Shown one piece after another: positions 19,057-26,880 of a stretch of DNA of 64,000 bases (positions are counted from its first letter, which is position 1; each line of letters begins with the position of its first letter). Source of the DNA: Treponema parvum (GTDB lineage: Bacteria > Spirochaetota > Spirochaetia > Treponematales > Treponemataceae); the NCBI RefSeq assembly GCF_017893945.1, contig NZ_CP054257.1, positions 1,922,001-1,986,000 of the forward strand, in the 5' to 3' direction. Position numbers and translations under genes: made by a program. The notes beneath the pieces were generated by a model, which saw nothing but the letters and a program-made list of their open reading frames with translations, made no database searches and was not told the origin of the DNA.

Positions 19057-19119
19057 ATTCAACAGTCGAACAAAATATCAATTTTGGAGACTGTTGAATT
19101 CATGCGCTCTTTGCGCACA
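19057..19119 (-). repeat. hairpin module A with GCGC palindrome
   Basis: Module A in reverse orientation (19057-19099, arms ATTCAACAGTC / GACTGTTGAAT) followed by TGCGC-TCTTT-GCGCA. Located just after the aldolase stop. Confidence 0.85.
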
Positions 19120-19120
19120 T

Positions 19121-19160
19121 AAAAAACGGCGGCAAAATCTTGCCGCCGCGTTTTTTTTAA
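19121..19160. terminator. bidirectional Rho-independent terminator
   Basis: Perfect stem CGGCGGCAA / TTGCCGCCG with loop AATC, flanked by A6 on the left and T8 on the right, so it can end both the aldolase (+) and purine permease (-) transcripts. Confidence 0.9.
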
Positions 19161-19276
19161 AGCGAAGCCGGACTTACCGGCGCAGCCCGCCCTTAATCAA
19201 GAATCTCGCCACATATTTGCAGTGAAGCTTCGAGCTGCGCCGAGGTACGGTTTTCAATGCCCCGCACGAATAAAAA

Positions 19277-20560
19277 CTATTTTAACACCCATCGCAAAAT
19301 GAAGATGAAAAACAAAATCCATCCGACGATCGTCACTGACTTGGCCTTTCCTGTTACAACTTTAAGGATTACATAGGAAACAAGTCCCCAAACTATACCT
19401 TCGGCAACCGAATATGCAAAAGGCATTGTGATTATACAGATAAAAGCCGGAATTCCTTCCGTAGGATCGGCAAAGTTTATGTCTACTACGCAGCGGAGCA
19501 TAAAAAAGCCGACTATTATCAAAGCGGGCGCCGTCGCAGCGCTCGGCACAAGAAGGAAAAGCGGGCTTAAAAACAGCGCCAGGAAAAACAGAATTCCCGT
19601 TACAGCCGACGTAAGACCTGTGCGTCCGCCTGCGGCTACGCCCGACGTGCTTTCAACGAAACTTGTAACCGTAGAAGTTCCAAGCATCGCTCCGGCAACC
19701 GTTCCGATTGCGTCCGAAAGCAAAGCCTCTTTTACGTGCGGAATTTTTCCGTTTTTCGCAAGGCCGGCTTCGGTAGTAACACCAACTAAGGTTCCTATCG
19801 TGTCAAAGACATCCACAAAAAAGAAAGTAAAAAATACTGTAAAGAATTTTATGGTGAAAATTTGGCTGAATTCGAATTGGCAGAAAATGGGCGCCGCGGG
19901 AAGAGAAAACGGCGTGAAATTTTGCGGAATTTTCGTAACTCCGAAAGGAACGCCGATTACGGTGGTTATTATTATTCCCAGAAGAATGGAACCGGGAACC
20001 TTGCAGCAGTAAAGGATGCAGGTTACGGCAAGCCCTATCACAGCGACAAGCGGCGCTCCGCTTAGATCCGCAAAACCTATGATCGTTCCCGTTTGTGACG
20101 AAACGATTCCCGCATTTGTTAACCCTATCAGGGCTATAAAAAGTCCTATTCCGACGGAAATCGCTTTTTTAAGACCGTTCGGGATTGCGTCGATTATTTT
20201 TTCTCTGATATTGAAAAATGAGAGAATTATAAACACGATGCCTTCGATAAAGACCGCCGTGAGGGCGAGCTGCCAGCTGTAACCCATTCCCATGACAACC
20301 GTAAAGGTAAAAAAAGCGTTGAGCCCCATTCCCGGAGCAAGCGCTACCGGAAGGTTTGCCAGAAACGCCATAACAAGGGTTGCGATTCCCGCAGAAAGAG
20401 CCGTCGCCGTAAACACGCCTTTGATCGGCATGCCGGTCTGCGAAAGCATTCCCGGGTTTACCGCTAAAATGTACGCCATCGCAAGGAACGTGGTGATTCC
20501 TGCAATCACTTCGGTGCGGACTGTAGTTCCGTGCGCCTTTAGTTTGAACATCTTCTCCAT
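19277..20560 (-). CDS. NCS2-family purine permease (PbuG/AzgA-like)
   Basis: Inner-membrane purine base importer, most like the guanine/hypoxanthine (AzgA/PbuG) branch. The ATG at 20560 (MEKMFKLKAHGTTVRTE) is chosen because GGGAG precedes it; the open frame upstream is repeat sequence. The 427-residue product has about 12-14 hydrophobic segments and AzgA-type motifs: EVIAGITTFLAMAYILAVNP at the start, a PGMGLNAFF segment, the FVDVFDTIGTLVGV motif and an SFVESTSGVAAGGRTG segment. A module-D hairpin abuts its ribosome-binding site. A minus-strand promoter at 21013-21042 could give a leader of about 440 bases. Confidence 0.9.
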   Translation of the reverse strand: MEKMFKLKAHGTTVRTEVIAGITTFLAMAYILAVNPGMLSQTGMPIKGVFTATALSAGIATLVMAFLANLPVALAPGMGLNAFFTFTVVMGMGYSWQLALTAVFIEGIVFIILSFFNIREKIIDAIPNGLKKAISVGIGLFIALIGLTNAGIVSSQTGTIIGFADLSGAPLVAVIGLAVTCILYCCKVPGSILLGIIITTVIGVPFGVTKIPQNFTPFSLPAAPIFCQFEFSQIFTIKFFTVFFTFFFVDVFDTIGTLVGVTTEAGLAKNGKIPHVKEALLSDAIGTVAGAMLGTSTVTSFVESTSGVAAGGRTGLTSAVTGILFFLALFLSPLFLLVPSAATAPALIIVGFFMLRCVVDINFADPTEGIPAFICIITMPFAYSVAEGIVWGLVSYVILKVVTGKAKSVTIVGWILFFIFILRWVLK

Positions 20561-20576
20561 TTTTAAACTCCCATAA

Positions 20577-20789
20577 AATTGCACAGCAAGTAAATCGTCA
20601 GATTTAGGAACCGGGCAATTCGTGCGCTCTTTGCGCACAGATAATAATCGATGTTTCGGCTTTGTCCGAAACTCGAAGTTAAATTGAACGGCGATATTTC
20701 AGACGTTCAATTTAAACCTCCCTTAAAATTCAACAGCCGAACAAAATGTCAATTTTGGAGGCTGTTGAATCAGTGCGCTCTTTGCGCAC
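20577..20789 (-). repeat. composite hairpin repeat D-GCGC-stem-C-A'-GCGC, copy 1
   Basis: Module D (20577-20620, AATTGC / GCAATT outer arms, TAAATC / GATTTA inner arms), GTGCGC-TCTTT-GCGCAC (20622-20638), a TTTCGG / CCGAAA stem, module C (20679-20715), module A' (20728-20770, arms ATTCAACAGCC / GGCTGTTGAAT) and another GTGCGC palindrome (20773-20789). The same composite, in the same order and nearly identical, is at 58055-58270. Confidence 0.9.
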
Positions 20790-20875
20790 AAGATAATAAA
20801 CGATGTTTCGGCTTTGGCCGAAACTCGAAGTTAAATTGAACGGCGATATTTCAGACGTTCAATTTAAACCTCCCT
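20645..20875. repeat. direct duplication of an approximately 80-base module C unit
   Basis: 20645-20723 and 20797-20875 differ at only about two positions; each holds the TTTCGG stem plus module C. The A' module and a GCGC palindrome lie between the two copies. Confidence 0.85.
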
Positions 20876-20878
20876 TTT

Positions 20879-20981
20879 CGTTATTTTAAATAAGAAGTTT
20901 GTGTCCGGCTATCCGTTTGGACGGCAAAGTTTTGCCGTTCGCGCTCCGGGCAGCCGCTTAAAACCTCAAATAAAAATAACG
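20879..20981. repeat. long imperfect inverted repeat
   Basis: Outer arms CGTTATTTT / AAAATAACG, a partly paired middle (CCGG / CCGG region) and an inner GACGGCAAA / TTTGCCGTT hairpin. Total about 103 bases. It could be a degenerate miniature element or a leader-RNA structure of the purine permease transcript. Confidence 0.5.
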
Positions 20982-21012
20982 AACGATCTTTGTCGTTAAT
21001 AAAAGATTTTTT

Positions 21013-21042
21013 ATTATACCACGATTTATCATGCGGTGGCAA
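21013..21042 (-). promoter_or_regulatory. promoter toward the purine permease
   Basis: Minus strand: TTGCCA, 18-base spacer, perfect TATAAT. The transcript would run through the long inverted repeat and the composite hairpins before reaching the permease start at 20560. Confidence 0.6.
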
Positions 21043-21126
21043 TCCGAGTTTTGACGAGTTTGGAGCGCGGACGATGGAATGCGAACGGCAGGACGCGGAG
21101 CGCTTTTTGTTTTTAGCGTTTTTCAG

Positions 21127-21132
21127 TAAAAT
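21127..21132 (+). promoter_or_regulatory. -10 of the DD-carboxypeptidase gene (possible leaderless start)
   Basis: TAAAAT with 9 bases to the ATG at 21142 and no Shine-Dalgarno. The -35 is weak. Confidence 0.4.
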
Positions 21133-21141
21133 CTTCCTATT

Positions 21142-22554
21142 ATGAATAAACATCCTGCTGAAAAAATTACCGAAAACCATGCAAAACGGCGCGCCCGTTT
21201 TTTATACATTGCAAACACGTTTTTCGCACTGCTCGTTCTGGCAGGCGCCTTATTTTTCTTTTACGTGCGCTCATTCAAAATAATTAAAGAACCTGCGGCG
21301 CTTACAACCGAAGAGCAAAACACGCTTGAAGCCGCGCTGGACTCGGCATTCCACGAGCGGCTCAAACACATACATCCGCTGCCGTATTCCGTCATACCTG
21401 CAAAGATTCCCGTTTCGGCAAAAAACGCAATCCTTGTAGACGCCGCGACCGGCTCCGTTTTATTTGAAAAAAACGCCGATGAAAAAGTTCCTCCGGCTTC
21501 GATGACAAAACTTGTGGTCATGTACATAGTCTTTAAAGAAATCGAAAGGGGAAGAATTTCTTTGTCCGACGTCGTGCCGCTGCCGCCTGAAAGCTGGGCA
21601 AGGAATTTGCCGCCGGACGCTTCGCGCATGTTTCTTGACCAAGGCCAGACGGTTACTCTGGAAGATTTAATGACGGGTCTCGCCGTTTCTTCAGGGAATG
21701 ACGCCGCCGTGGCAGTAGCCTCATACATAAGCGGCGGCGTAAAAGCCTTTACCGACCGCATGAACGAGGAAGTTTTAGAGCTGGGGCTTTTAAACACGCA
21801 TTTTGAAGAACCGTCCGGCTACAGCGAAAAAAACATTACAACCGCGCGCGAATTCGCTTCTTTTTCCCGCGTATATATCGAGCGTTTTCCCGAATCGCTT
21901 GAAAAATTTCATTCCAAAAAAGAATTTGTTTTTCCCCTCGAAAAAAATCTTCCCTCATGGCAGACGGCAAACGCGGAAAAACTCGCCGTCGCTCAATACA
22001 ATACCAACAAACTATTGTGGTACTTGGACGGCTGCGACGGATTAAAGACGGGATTTATTTATGAAAGCGGTTACAATTTGGCGCTCACGGCAAAGCGGGG
22101 ACAAACGAGATTCTTATCCGTAACCATGAACGGCGCCGGAAACGGAACCGCAGAAGGCAACGGCAACAGGATAAAAGACGGTGCGACTCTCATGGAATGG
22201 GCTTTTTCAAGTTTCGCGGACTATTTTAACTCCGAAGCGCTCCGTTACACAGTAGCCGTACCGGGCGGAAAGTTAAAATTCGTAAACCTCGTGCCCGCAA
22301 TCGACGGTTCGGCTCTCACGGTTCCTTTTATTACGGGTTCAAGTCCGCAGGAAGCTGCGGCAAAAGTGACCGTAAGAGCTGAACTTCCGCCCTACATTCT
22401 TTTTCAAACCCGCGCGGGGCAAATTCACGGCAAACTTGTTTATTCCCTTGAAGGAAAAGATCTTCAGACTATTCCGCTCGTGTGCGACAGAACTGTAAAA
22501 AAAGCTTTTTTTCCGTTTGATATTTTTGGAAAATTCGCTTCGCTGTTTTTGTAG
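21142..22554 (+). CDS. D-alanyl-D-alanine carboxypeptidase (PBP5/DacA family, S11)
   Basis: Periplasmic enzyme that trims the terminal D-Ala of peptidoglycan stem peptides. The 470-residue product has an N-terminal membrane helix (about 22-45) and the S11 active-site motifs: SxxK at S120-K123 (PPASMTKLVV), SGN at 184-186 and KTG at 302-304 (DGLKTGFIYESG). The C-terminal 110 residues form a beta-rich domain as in PBP5, ending with a basic/aromatic stretch that may touch the membrane. No Shine-Dalgarno is visible and the -10 is 9 bases away. It converges on the next gene with only 21 bases between. Confidence 0.92.
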   Translation: MNKHPAEKITENHAKRRARFLYIANTFFALLVLAGALFFFYVRSFKIIKEPAALTTEEQNTLEAALDSAFHERLKHIHPLPYSVIPAKIPVSAKNAILVDAATGSVLFEKNADEKVPPASMTKLVVMYIVFKEIERGRISLSDVVPLPPESWARNLPPDASRMFLDQGQTVTLEDLMTGLAVSSGNDAAVAVASYISGGVKAFTDRMNEEVLELGLLNTHFEEPSGYSEKNITTAREFASFSRVYIERFPESLEKFHSKKEFVFPLEKNLPSWQTANAEKLAVAQYNTNKLLWYLDGCDGLKTGFIYESGYNLALTAKRGQTRFLSVTMNGAGNGTAEGNGNRIKDGATLMEWAFSSFADYFNSEALRYTVAVPGGKLKFVNLVPAIDGSALTVPFITGSSPQEAAAKVTVRAELPPYILFQTRAGQIHGKLVYSLEGKDLQTIPLVCDRTVKKAFFPFDIFGKFASLFL

Positions 22555-22575
22555 CATTTGCGGCGCAGAGTCGAT

Positions 22576-24834
22576 TTACAGCCCCAGAGCGCTCACGGGC
22601 ACAACTTCATATCCTGAATCAAGCAAAAGACTTATCAGAAGGCCGAGCTTTTCGTATAAATAGTCGCCCCTAGTGCCGTGCAGAATTCCTACGGAAACGG
22701 GAATAATAGAAGCGGACGCTCCGCCGGATGCCAGTTCTCTCATGTAGTCTTCAATTAATTGCGCGGCGCTTTTATAGTAATCCGAAAACTGCTCAAAAAC
22801 CACGCGGTCGCGGTTCCCGCCCGGAACATCCACATATGTGTAGCCGGCTTTCTGCCCCGTGCGTCTTATAGCCGAATCGCTTTTAAAAAACGGCGCATGC
22901 CAAAACAGGGTCAATTCTTTACCGGTACAGGCGTAAAAATCGTCTTCGTTTCGGGCGAGCCCTTTTCGTATAAAATCTTCGTCCATCACAAATCTTTTTT
23001 CGGTAAGATCCGAAGCCGTATGAAACATGGAAGCGCATTCAAAACCGCTTTTCGCTATTTGAAGAGTTTCGCCCGGATATCGGCGGATAAATTCTCCGTT
23101 TATAAAAAACGTTGCTCTCACGCCGCGCGCACTGAGGGCGGAAAGAATTTCAGGTAAACCGTCTGCGCAGTCAAGCGCGTCAAAAACGACGGAAACTTTT
23201 TTGGGCGGAGGAGCGTTTCGTGAGCTTTCTCCGATCAATGGGAAAGTGTACGCCTTTCCCGCCATAGACCGTACATATAAGGCGTTTTCATACTTTCCGT
23301 TTTTGGCGTCGGCAATGTACGCTCTAAAACGGCCGTTTTGAACGATGCTTTTGTCGGGGAACGGATGAGTCGTATCTGGCTTCCATACTTTTTTTTGTTC
23401 GTCGTAGGAATATACGGCGAAAGACGTTTTTGCCTGAACTGTATTCGCTTCGGAATTCCAAAGGACTTTTTCTGCGGAAGACAAAAACAAGGTTTTACAA
23501 GTTTTACCCGAGTCGTTTTCCGCCGCAGCCTTTTCTAAAACATTCCACAAACGCACGGTCTCTTTGCCGCCTAAAATCAATGTACCGCTATCCTTCCATA
23601 GCGCGCATACCACATGTTCCGACGGCATAACCGCCGTGCGTTTCCAATTCGACGTATCAAAAACGCAGACAAATCCTCCGGAATAGTAAGCCGCCCTGTT
23701 CCCTGACGGATTTACGGCAAAGCACGAAGGATTTTCCAAGGAAAGGACTTCGCGCAATGCGCCCGAGACGCCGTCAAATGTGTAAATTTTAAAGCTTCTT
23801 TCGTTTTCGGCAAGCGAAAGAAGTTCAAGCTGCAGAACCGGAAGCGACTTTTTGCCTTCAGGCCAAATAACGGCTGCTCCCAGAACCGTTGCGGAATTTT
23901 TTAATAGAGAACCTGTATATTCCACATTTACGTATGAAAACCTGTCCGCCTTTATGCTGTAATAAGAAACGCTCTTGTTGTTTTTTATCACGACAAATCG
24001 GGTTACGTCGTCGTTTACAAAAAAACGGTCTCTCCCGGGCATATATGTTTCAGGTAAGCGCGCAACGGCCGTTCCTATTCCCACATATGAAGAATAAAGT
24101 CCCGCAGTGTGCAGTTCTCCGGTTCTTAAGCAATAGACTATATCGCCGTCAACGTACACAAGTTGCCGTCCTCGCGTAAATGAAACGGAATTTATGTTTC
24201 CCTTTACGACCGTGCGGAATTTTTCATCGATTTGAATCTGCTTTAAAGCGGCGTCGGGATCGGCAAAACAAACGGAATCTCCCCTTTCGTACAAAACCAC
24301 GGAACTGTCCGAAGACCATTTTACGGGAACTTCGTCATAGCTGAATTCCGCGTTGTCCGAAATAATAACGCTCCGGCCGCTTTCCGTATTCTGCAAAATA
24401 AGCTCGCCTGAAACAAATCCCTTGCGCCTTATAAAACAGCTCCAGCGTCCGTCGGGACTTACCGAAACTGGCGCCGGCACGGGTAAAACAAAGGTGTTAA
24501 AGTCCGTCTTCTCAGAATAAATCAGCGATGAAGAAGCGAACGAATAAAGCGCCGTTCCGTAGCGGTTTCGTATACGCAATATTGAATTTTCTGAAAGCAG
24601 CTCCATCTTTTCAGGAAAGCAGGTGAGAATTTCATAAGATTTTGAGGGCGCCCCGTTTTCAAGCCGCGTGCGAAAGGCCGTGCGGTACGGATAAGTTCCC
24701 GCCGCTTTATTTTCTACGGTGAATAATAATTCATCGTCCTTATTCAGATCGGGATTGTCGAATACAACTCCCGCAAAACAGCGAAAAGACAATATCCAGA
24801 TTAAAAACACCAAAAAACGGCGTCTTCCTTTCAT
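22576..24834 (-). CDS. exported propeller protein with C-terminal polysaccharide-deacetylase-like (NodB) domain
   Basis: The 752-residue product has a signal peptide (cut near FAG, residue 22), about 500 residues of repeated beta-strand units with TolB/WD-like spacing, and a C-terminal NodB-like fold (about 545-752). The fold is recognisable (VVFDALDC, ALSARGVRATFFINGEFI, CASMFHTASDLTEKRF, WHAPFFKSD). However, the catalytic set is altered: TFDD reads VFDA, HTxxH reads HTASD and the RxP motif reads HAP. It may bind rather than deacetylate glycans. The start overlaps the zinc-ribbon gene by 4 bases. Confidence 0.82.
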   Translation of the reverse strand: MKGRRRFLVFLIWILSFRCFAGVVFDNPDLNKDDELLFTVENKAAGTYPYRTAFRTRLENGAPSKSYEILTCFPEKMELLSENSILRIRNRYGTALYSFASSSLIYSEKTDFNTFVLPVPAPVSVSPDGRWSCFIRRKGFVSGELILQNTESGRSVIISDNAEFSYDEVPVKWSSDSSVVLYERGDSVCFADPDAALKQIQIDEKFRTVVKGNINSVSFTRGRQLVYVDGDIVYCLRTGELHTAGLYSSYVGIGTAVARLPETYMPGRDRFFVNDDVTRFVVIKNNKSVSYYSIKADRFSYVNVEYTGSLLKNSATVLGAAVIWPEGKKSLPVLQLELLSLAENERSFKIYTFDGVSGALREVLSLENPSCFAVNPSGNRAAYYSGGFVCVFDTSNWKRTAVMPSEHVVCALWKDSGTLILGGKETVRLWNVLEKAAAENDSGKTCKTLFLSSAEKVLWNSEANTVQAKTSFAVYSYDEQKKVWKPDTTHPFPDKSIVQNGRFRAYIADAKNGKYENALYVRSMAGKAYTFPLIGESSRNAPPPKKVSVVFDALDCADGLPEILSALSARGVRATFFINGEFIRRYPGETLQIAKSGFECASMFHTASDLTEKRFVMDEDFIRKGLARNEDDFYACTGKELTLFWHAPFFKSDSAIRRTGQKAGYTYVDVPGGNRDRVVFEQFSDYYKSAAQLIEDYMRELASGGASASIIPVSVGILHGTRGDYLYEKLGLLISLLLDSGYEVVPVSALGL

Positions 24835-25076
24835 TTATGCATCTCCGCGCTCAAAACAAGGCTGTCAAGCTCTTTTTCAAGTTCATCAAGCTGCTCATGC
24901 ATTTTTGCAATTTTATCTTCGTTGGCAGAATCTTGCAAAGCGGATGATTGTTTTAAAACGGCGTCGAAAGATTGCGGAACTTTGTCTTTTATGCAAGAAA
25001 TTCCGCACCAAGGGCAATATATAAAGCCGCCGTCAATCGTCCGTCCGCAGCCGCAGCACACATGAACCTTAGTCAT
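24831..25076 (-). CDS. small zinc-ribbon protein with coiled-coil tail
   Basis: The 81-residue product carries two Cys pairs, CCGCG and CPWCG (spaced about 12 residues), forming a zinc ribbon, followed by a charged helix (about 45-75, EDKIAKMHEQLDELEKELDS) likely to form a coiled coil. No family name can be given. It is placed between the LysM/M23 gene (8 bases upstream) and the propeller/deacetylase gene (4-base overlap), so it belongs to a cell-envelope operon although it has no signal peptide. Confidence 0.8.
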   Translation of the reverse strand: MTKVHVCCGCGRTIDGGFIYCPWCGISCIKDKVPQSFDAVLKQSSALQDSANEDKIAKMHEQLDELEKELDSLVLSAEMHK

Positions 25077-25084
25077 TATTTACC

Positions 25085-26323
25085 TCAATTTTTAAGAACT
25101 GTCAAAGGATCTACAAGCTTACCGTTTTTATATACCGTAAAATGCAGATGCGGGCCGGTGGAATATCCGGTAGAACCTACAAGCCCTATTTTTTCACCTT
25201 GATCGATACGGTCGCCCGTCTTTGCAAGCGATCGTGACAGATGGGCATACAAAGTTTGATAACCGTTGCCATGATTTATTATAATGTAATTACCGTAGAC
25301 GTTTGTAAAGCCCACGGCTGCTACTTTTCCGCTCATGGAAGCATAAACCGGGCTTCCGGTAGGCATTGCCATGTCAAGCCCTGTATGAAAAGACCTTACG
25401 CCCGTAAACGGATCGGAGCGGAACCCGAACAGAGACGTTCTTCTCCACTTTCCTTTTAGAGGATATATGAACATTTCGCCCATGGCAAGGCGGATAGCGT
25501 CGGAAGAAAGCTTCGCTCCGGGAATAAAAAGCTTTGCACCTATCAAAAGGTTGTGACTTTCAAGATCGTTCACATCTAAAAGATCCTCTACGGGCACATG
25601 ATATTGTACGGAAAGCGCGTTAAGGCTGTCTCCCGATTTTACCGTATGCACCAAACCGTCCATCGACGGAATAACTAATTTTTGACCGAAGCGCAGGCGG
25701 CGGACGTTCGCAATATCGTTTACTGCGATCAAAGTGGAAATATTCGACAGTCCGAAACGCCGTGTTATGCCTAATATGGTGTCCCCTGACTGCACAACAT
25801 AAGTTCGATAAGAAACGGGCTGGCGGAAATTTATTTCGGAAGGCGAATATGAAAAACCGTCCGCATTTAAAACATCGCCGTTTTCATCGAATTCGTTTGA
25901 ACGCTCCAAGGCAAAATCGGCCATAATTTTGTTGAGTATTTCAAGTTCTTCCGCCGGAACGTCTTCCAAGACGAGAGGATTTGCAAAACTCGATAAATAT
26001 GATGAGGCGGTTTTAACGGCATATGGTATGACAATGCAGCAGAGCAAAAGGGCTATCAGATGTAAATTGCGGACAAGAGCGTCGGCAAGATCGCCTATAT
26101 TGATCAAAAATCCGCGAAACGAAAATTCCTGCTTTGCGCGAAAAGACGGTACACGAAAAGCCGCAACGTTTGCGCTAAAAGTTTTTTGTTCGGTACTAAA
26201 CTTTTTTGAACGTGCATAAAAAAATTTCGGGAGATCCGCACATATCGGACGGATGAACGCCAAAGTGTTGAAAAAACGACCAGGGCCGTGCCGATTACTT
26301 ACCGCACAATTAATTATTTCCAT
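25085..26323 (-). CDS. LysM and M23 metallopeptidase protein
   Basis: Predicted peptidoglycan-binding zinc endopeptidase. The 412-residue product has a basic N-terminal stretch, one membrane helix (about 88-106), two LysM domains (about 183-227, YVVQSGDTILGITRRFG; about 236-280, HTVKSGDSLNALSVQY) and a C-terminal M23 domain (about 305-405) with the metal ligands in FHTGLDMA and the HLHF motif, so it is probably active. The long N-terminus before the helix is unusual; no better internal start is visible. It is first of a three-gene operon and divergent from lepB. Confidence 0.9.
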   Translation of the reverse strand: MEIINCAVSNRHGPGRFFNTLAFIRPICADLPKFFYARSKKFSTEQKTFSANVAAFRVPSFRAKQEFSFRGFLINIGDLADALVRNLHLIALLLCCIVIPYAVKTASSYLSSFANPLVLEDVPAEELEILNKIMADFALERSNEFDENGDVLNADGFSYSPSEINFRQPVSYRTYVVQSGDTILGITRRFGLSNISTLIAVNDIANVRRLRFGQKLVIPSMDGLVHTVKSGDSLNALSVQYHVPVEDLLDVNDLESHNLLIGAKLFIPGAKLSSDAIRLAMGEMFIYPLKGKWRRTSLFGFRSDPFTGVRSFHTGLDMAMPTGSPVYASMSGKVAAVGFTNVYGNYIIINHGNGYQTLYAHLSRSLAKTGDRIDQGEKIGLVGSTGYSTGPHLHFTVYKNGKLVDPLTVLKN

Positions 26324-26333
26324 AAATTATCTA

Positions 26334-26362
26334 TCGACATAAAATTAAGCTCATATTAGAAT
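26334..26362 (+). promoter_or_regulatory. promoter of lepB (leaderless arrangement)
   Basis: TCGACA, 17-base spacer, TAGAAT; only 8 bases separate the -10 from the lepB ATG at 26371 and there is no Shine-Dalgarno. Confidence 0.6.
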
Positions 26363-26370
26363 AAACCGTT

Positions 26371-26880
26371 ATGCCTAAGAAAAAAATGAAGTTTCCGGCG
26401 TTGTTTTTGCTCATGTCCGGCATAATAGTCGGAATAGTGTTTAAATTGTTCGTCATCGATTTTTTGAGAGTCTCAGGCACATCTATGGAAAGCGCAATAC
26501 GGAATAATTCGATAATTGCGGTAAACAAACTTGCTTTCGGCATTGCGCTGCCGTTCGGCGACAAACTGCTTTTACAGTGGAACACGCCTAAGCGCAACGA
26601 CGTCGTCATCTACCTGTATGACAATAAAATAGTTGTAAAACGCTGCATCGCCGTATCGGGCGACCGTTTGGAATATTCGGCAGAGCCGGAATACAGTCTT
26701 TTGTCGGAGGGAAAACAAGTAAGCTTATCAAAAGAGCAGTATGAACAGATGAAAACCAATACGCTCGTGCCTGACGGTTACATACTCGCCGTAGGCGACA
26801 ATTACAAGCAATCCATAGATTCGCGCACTTACGGTTTCGTTCCCGTAAAAAATGTTTTAGGAAAAATTTTATGGAAATGA
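26371..26880 (+). CDS. lepB: signal peptidase I
   Basis: Membrane serine protease that removes signal peptides from exported proteins. The 169-residue product has one N-terminal membrane helix (about 7-28), the catalytic Ser in GTSMES (S38), the catalytic Lys in VVKRCIAVSGD (K90) and box E as VGDNYKQSIDSRTYG. It is short like Gram-positive-type enzymes. The 3' end overlaps the PBP gene by 10 bases, so the two are co-expressed. The promoter predicts a leaderless mRNA. Confidence 0.93.
   Translation: MPKKKMKFPALFLLMSGIIVGIVFKLFVIDFLRVSGTSMESAIRNNSIIAVNKLAFGIALPFGDKLLLQWNTPKRNDVVIYLYDNKIVVKRCIAVSGDRLEYSAEPEYSLLSEGKQVSLSKEQYEQMKTNTLVPDGYILAVGDNYKQSIDSRTYGFVPVKNVLGKILWK

Larger units (their letters stand above)
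20561..21141. other. 581-base divergent intergenic region between purine permease and DD-carboxypeptidase genes
   Basis: Contents: the composite repeat and second C unit (20577-20875), the long inverted repeat (20879-20981), a minus-strand promoter (21013-21042) and a plus-strand -10 at 21127. No purine riboswitch consensus was seen. Short open frames here lack ribosome-binding sites. Confidence 0.7.

Noticed and set aside
19204..19276. A 24-codon open stretch in frame after the purine permease stop (reads GIENRTSAQLEASLQICGE).
   Set aside because: It begins after a normal TAG, has no start codon or ribosome-binding site, and read-through cannot be supported from sequence alone.
20881..21180. 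A 99-codon minus-strand frame between the purine permease and the DD-carboxypeptidase.
   Set aside because: It spans the long inverted repeat and a promoter, overlaps the start of a real gene and lacks a Shine-Dalgarno.
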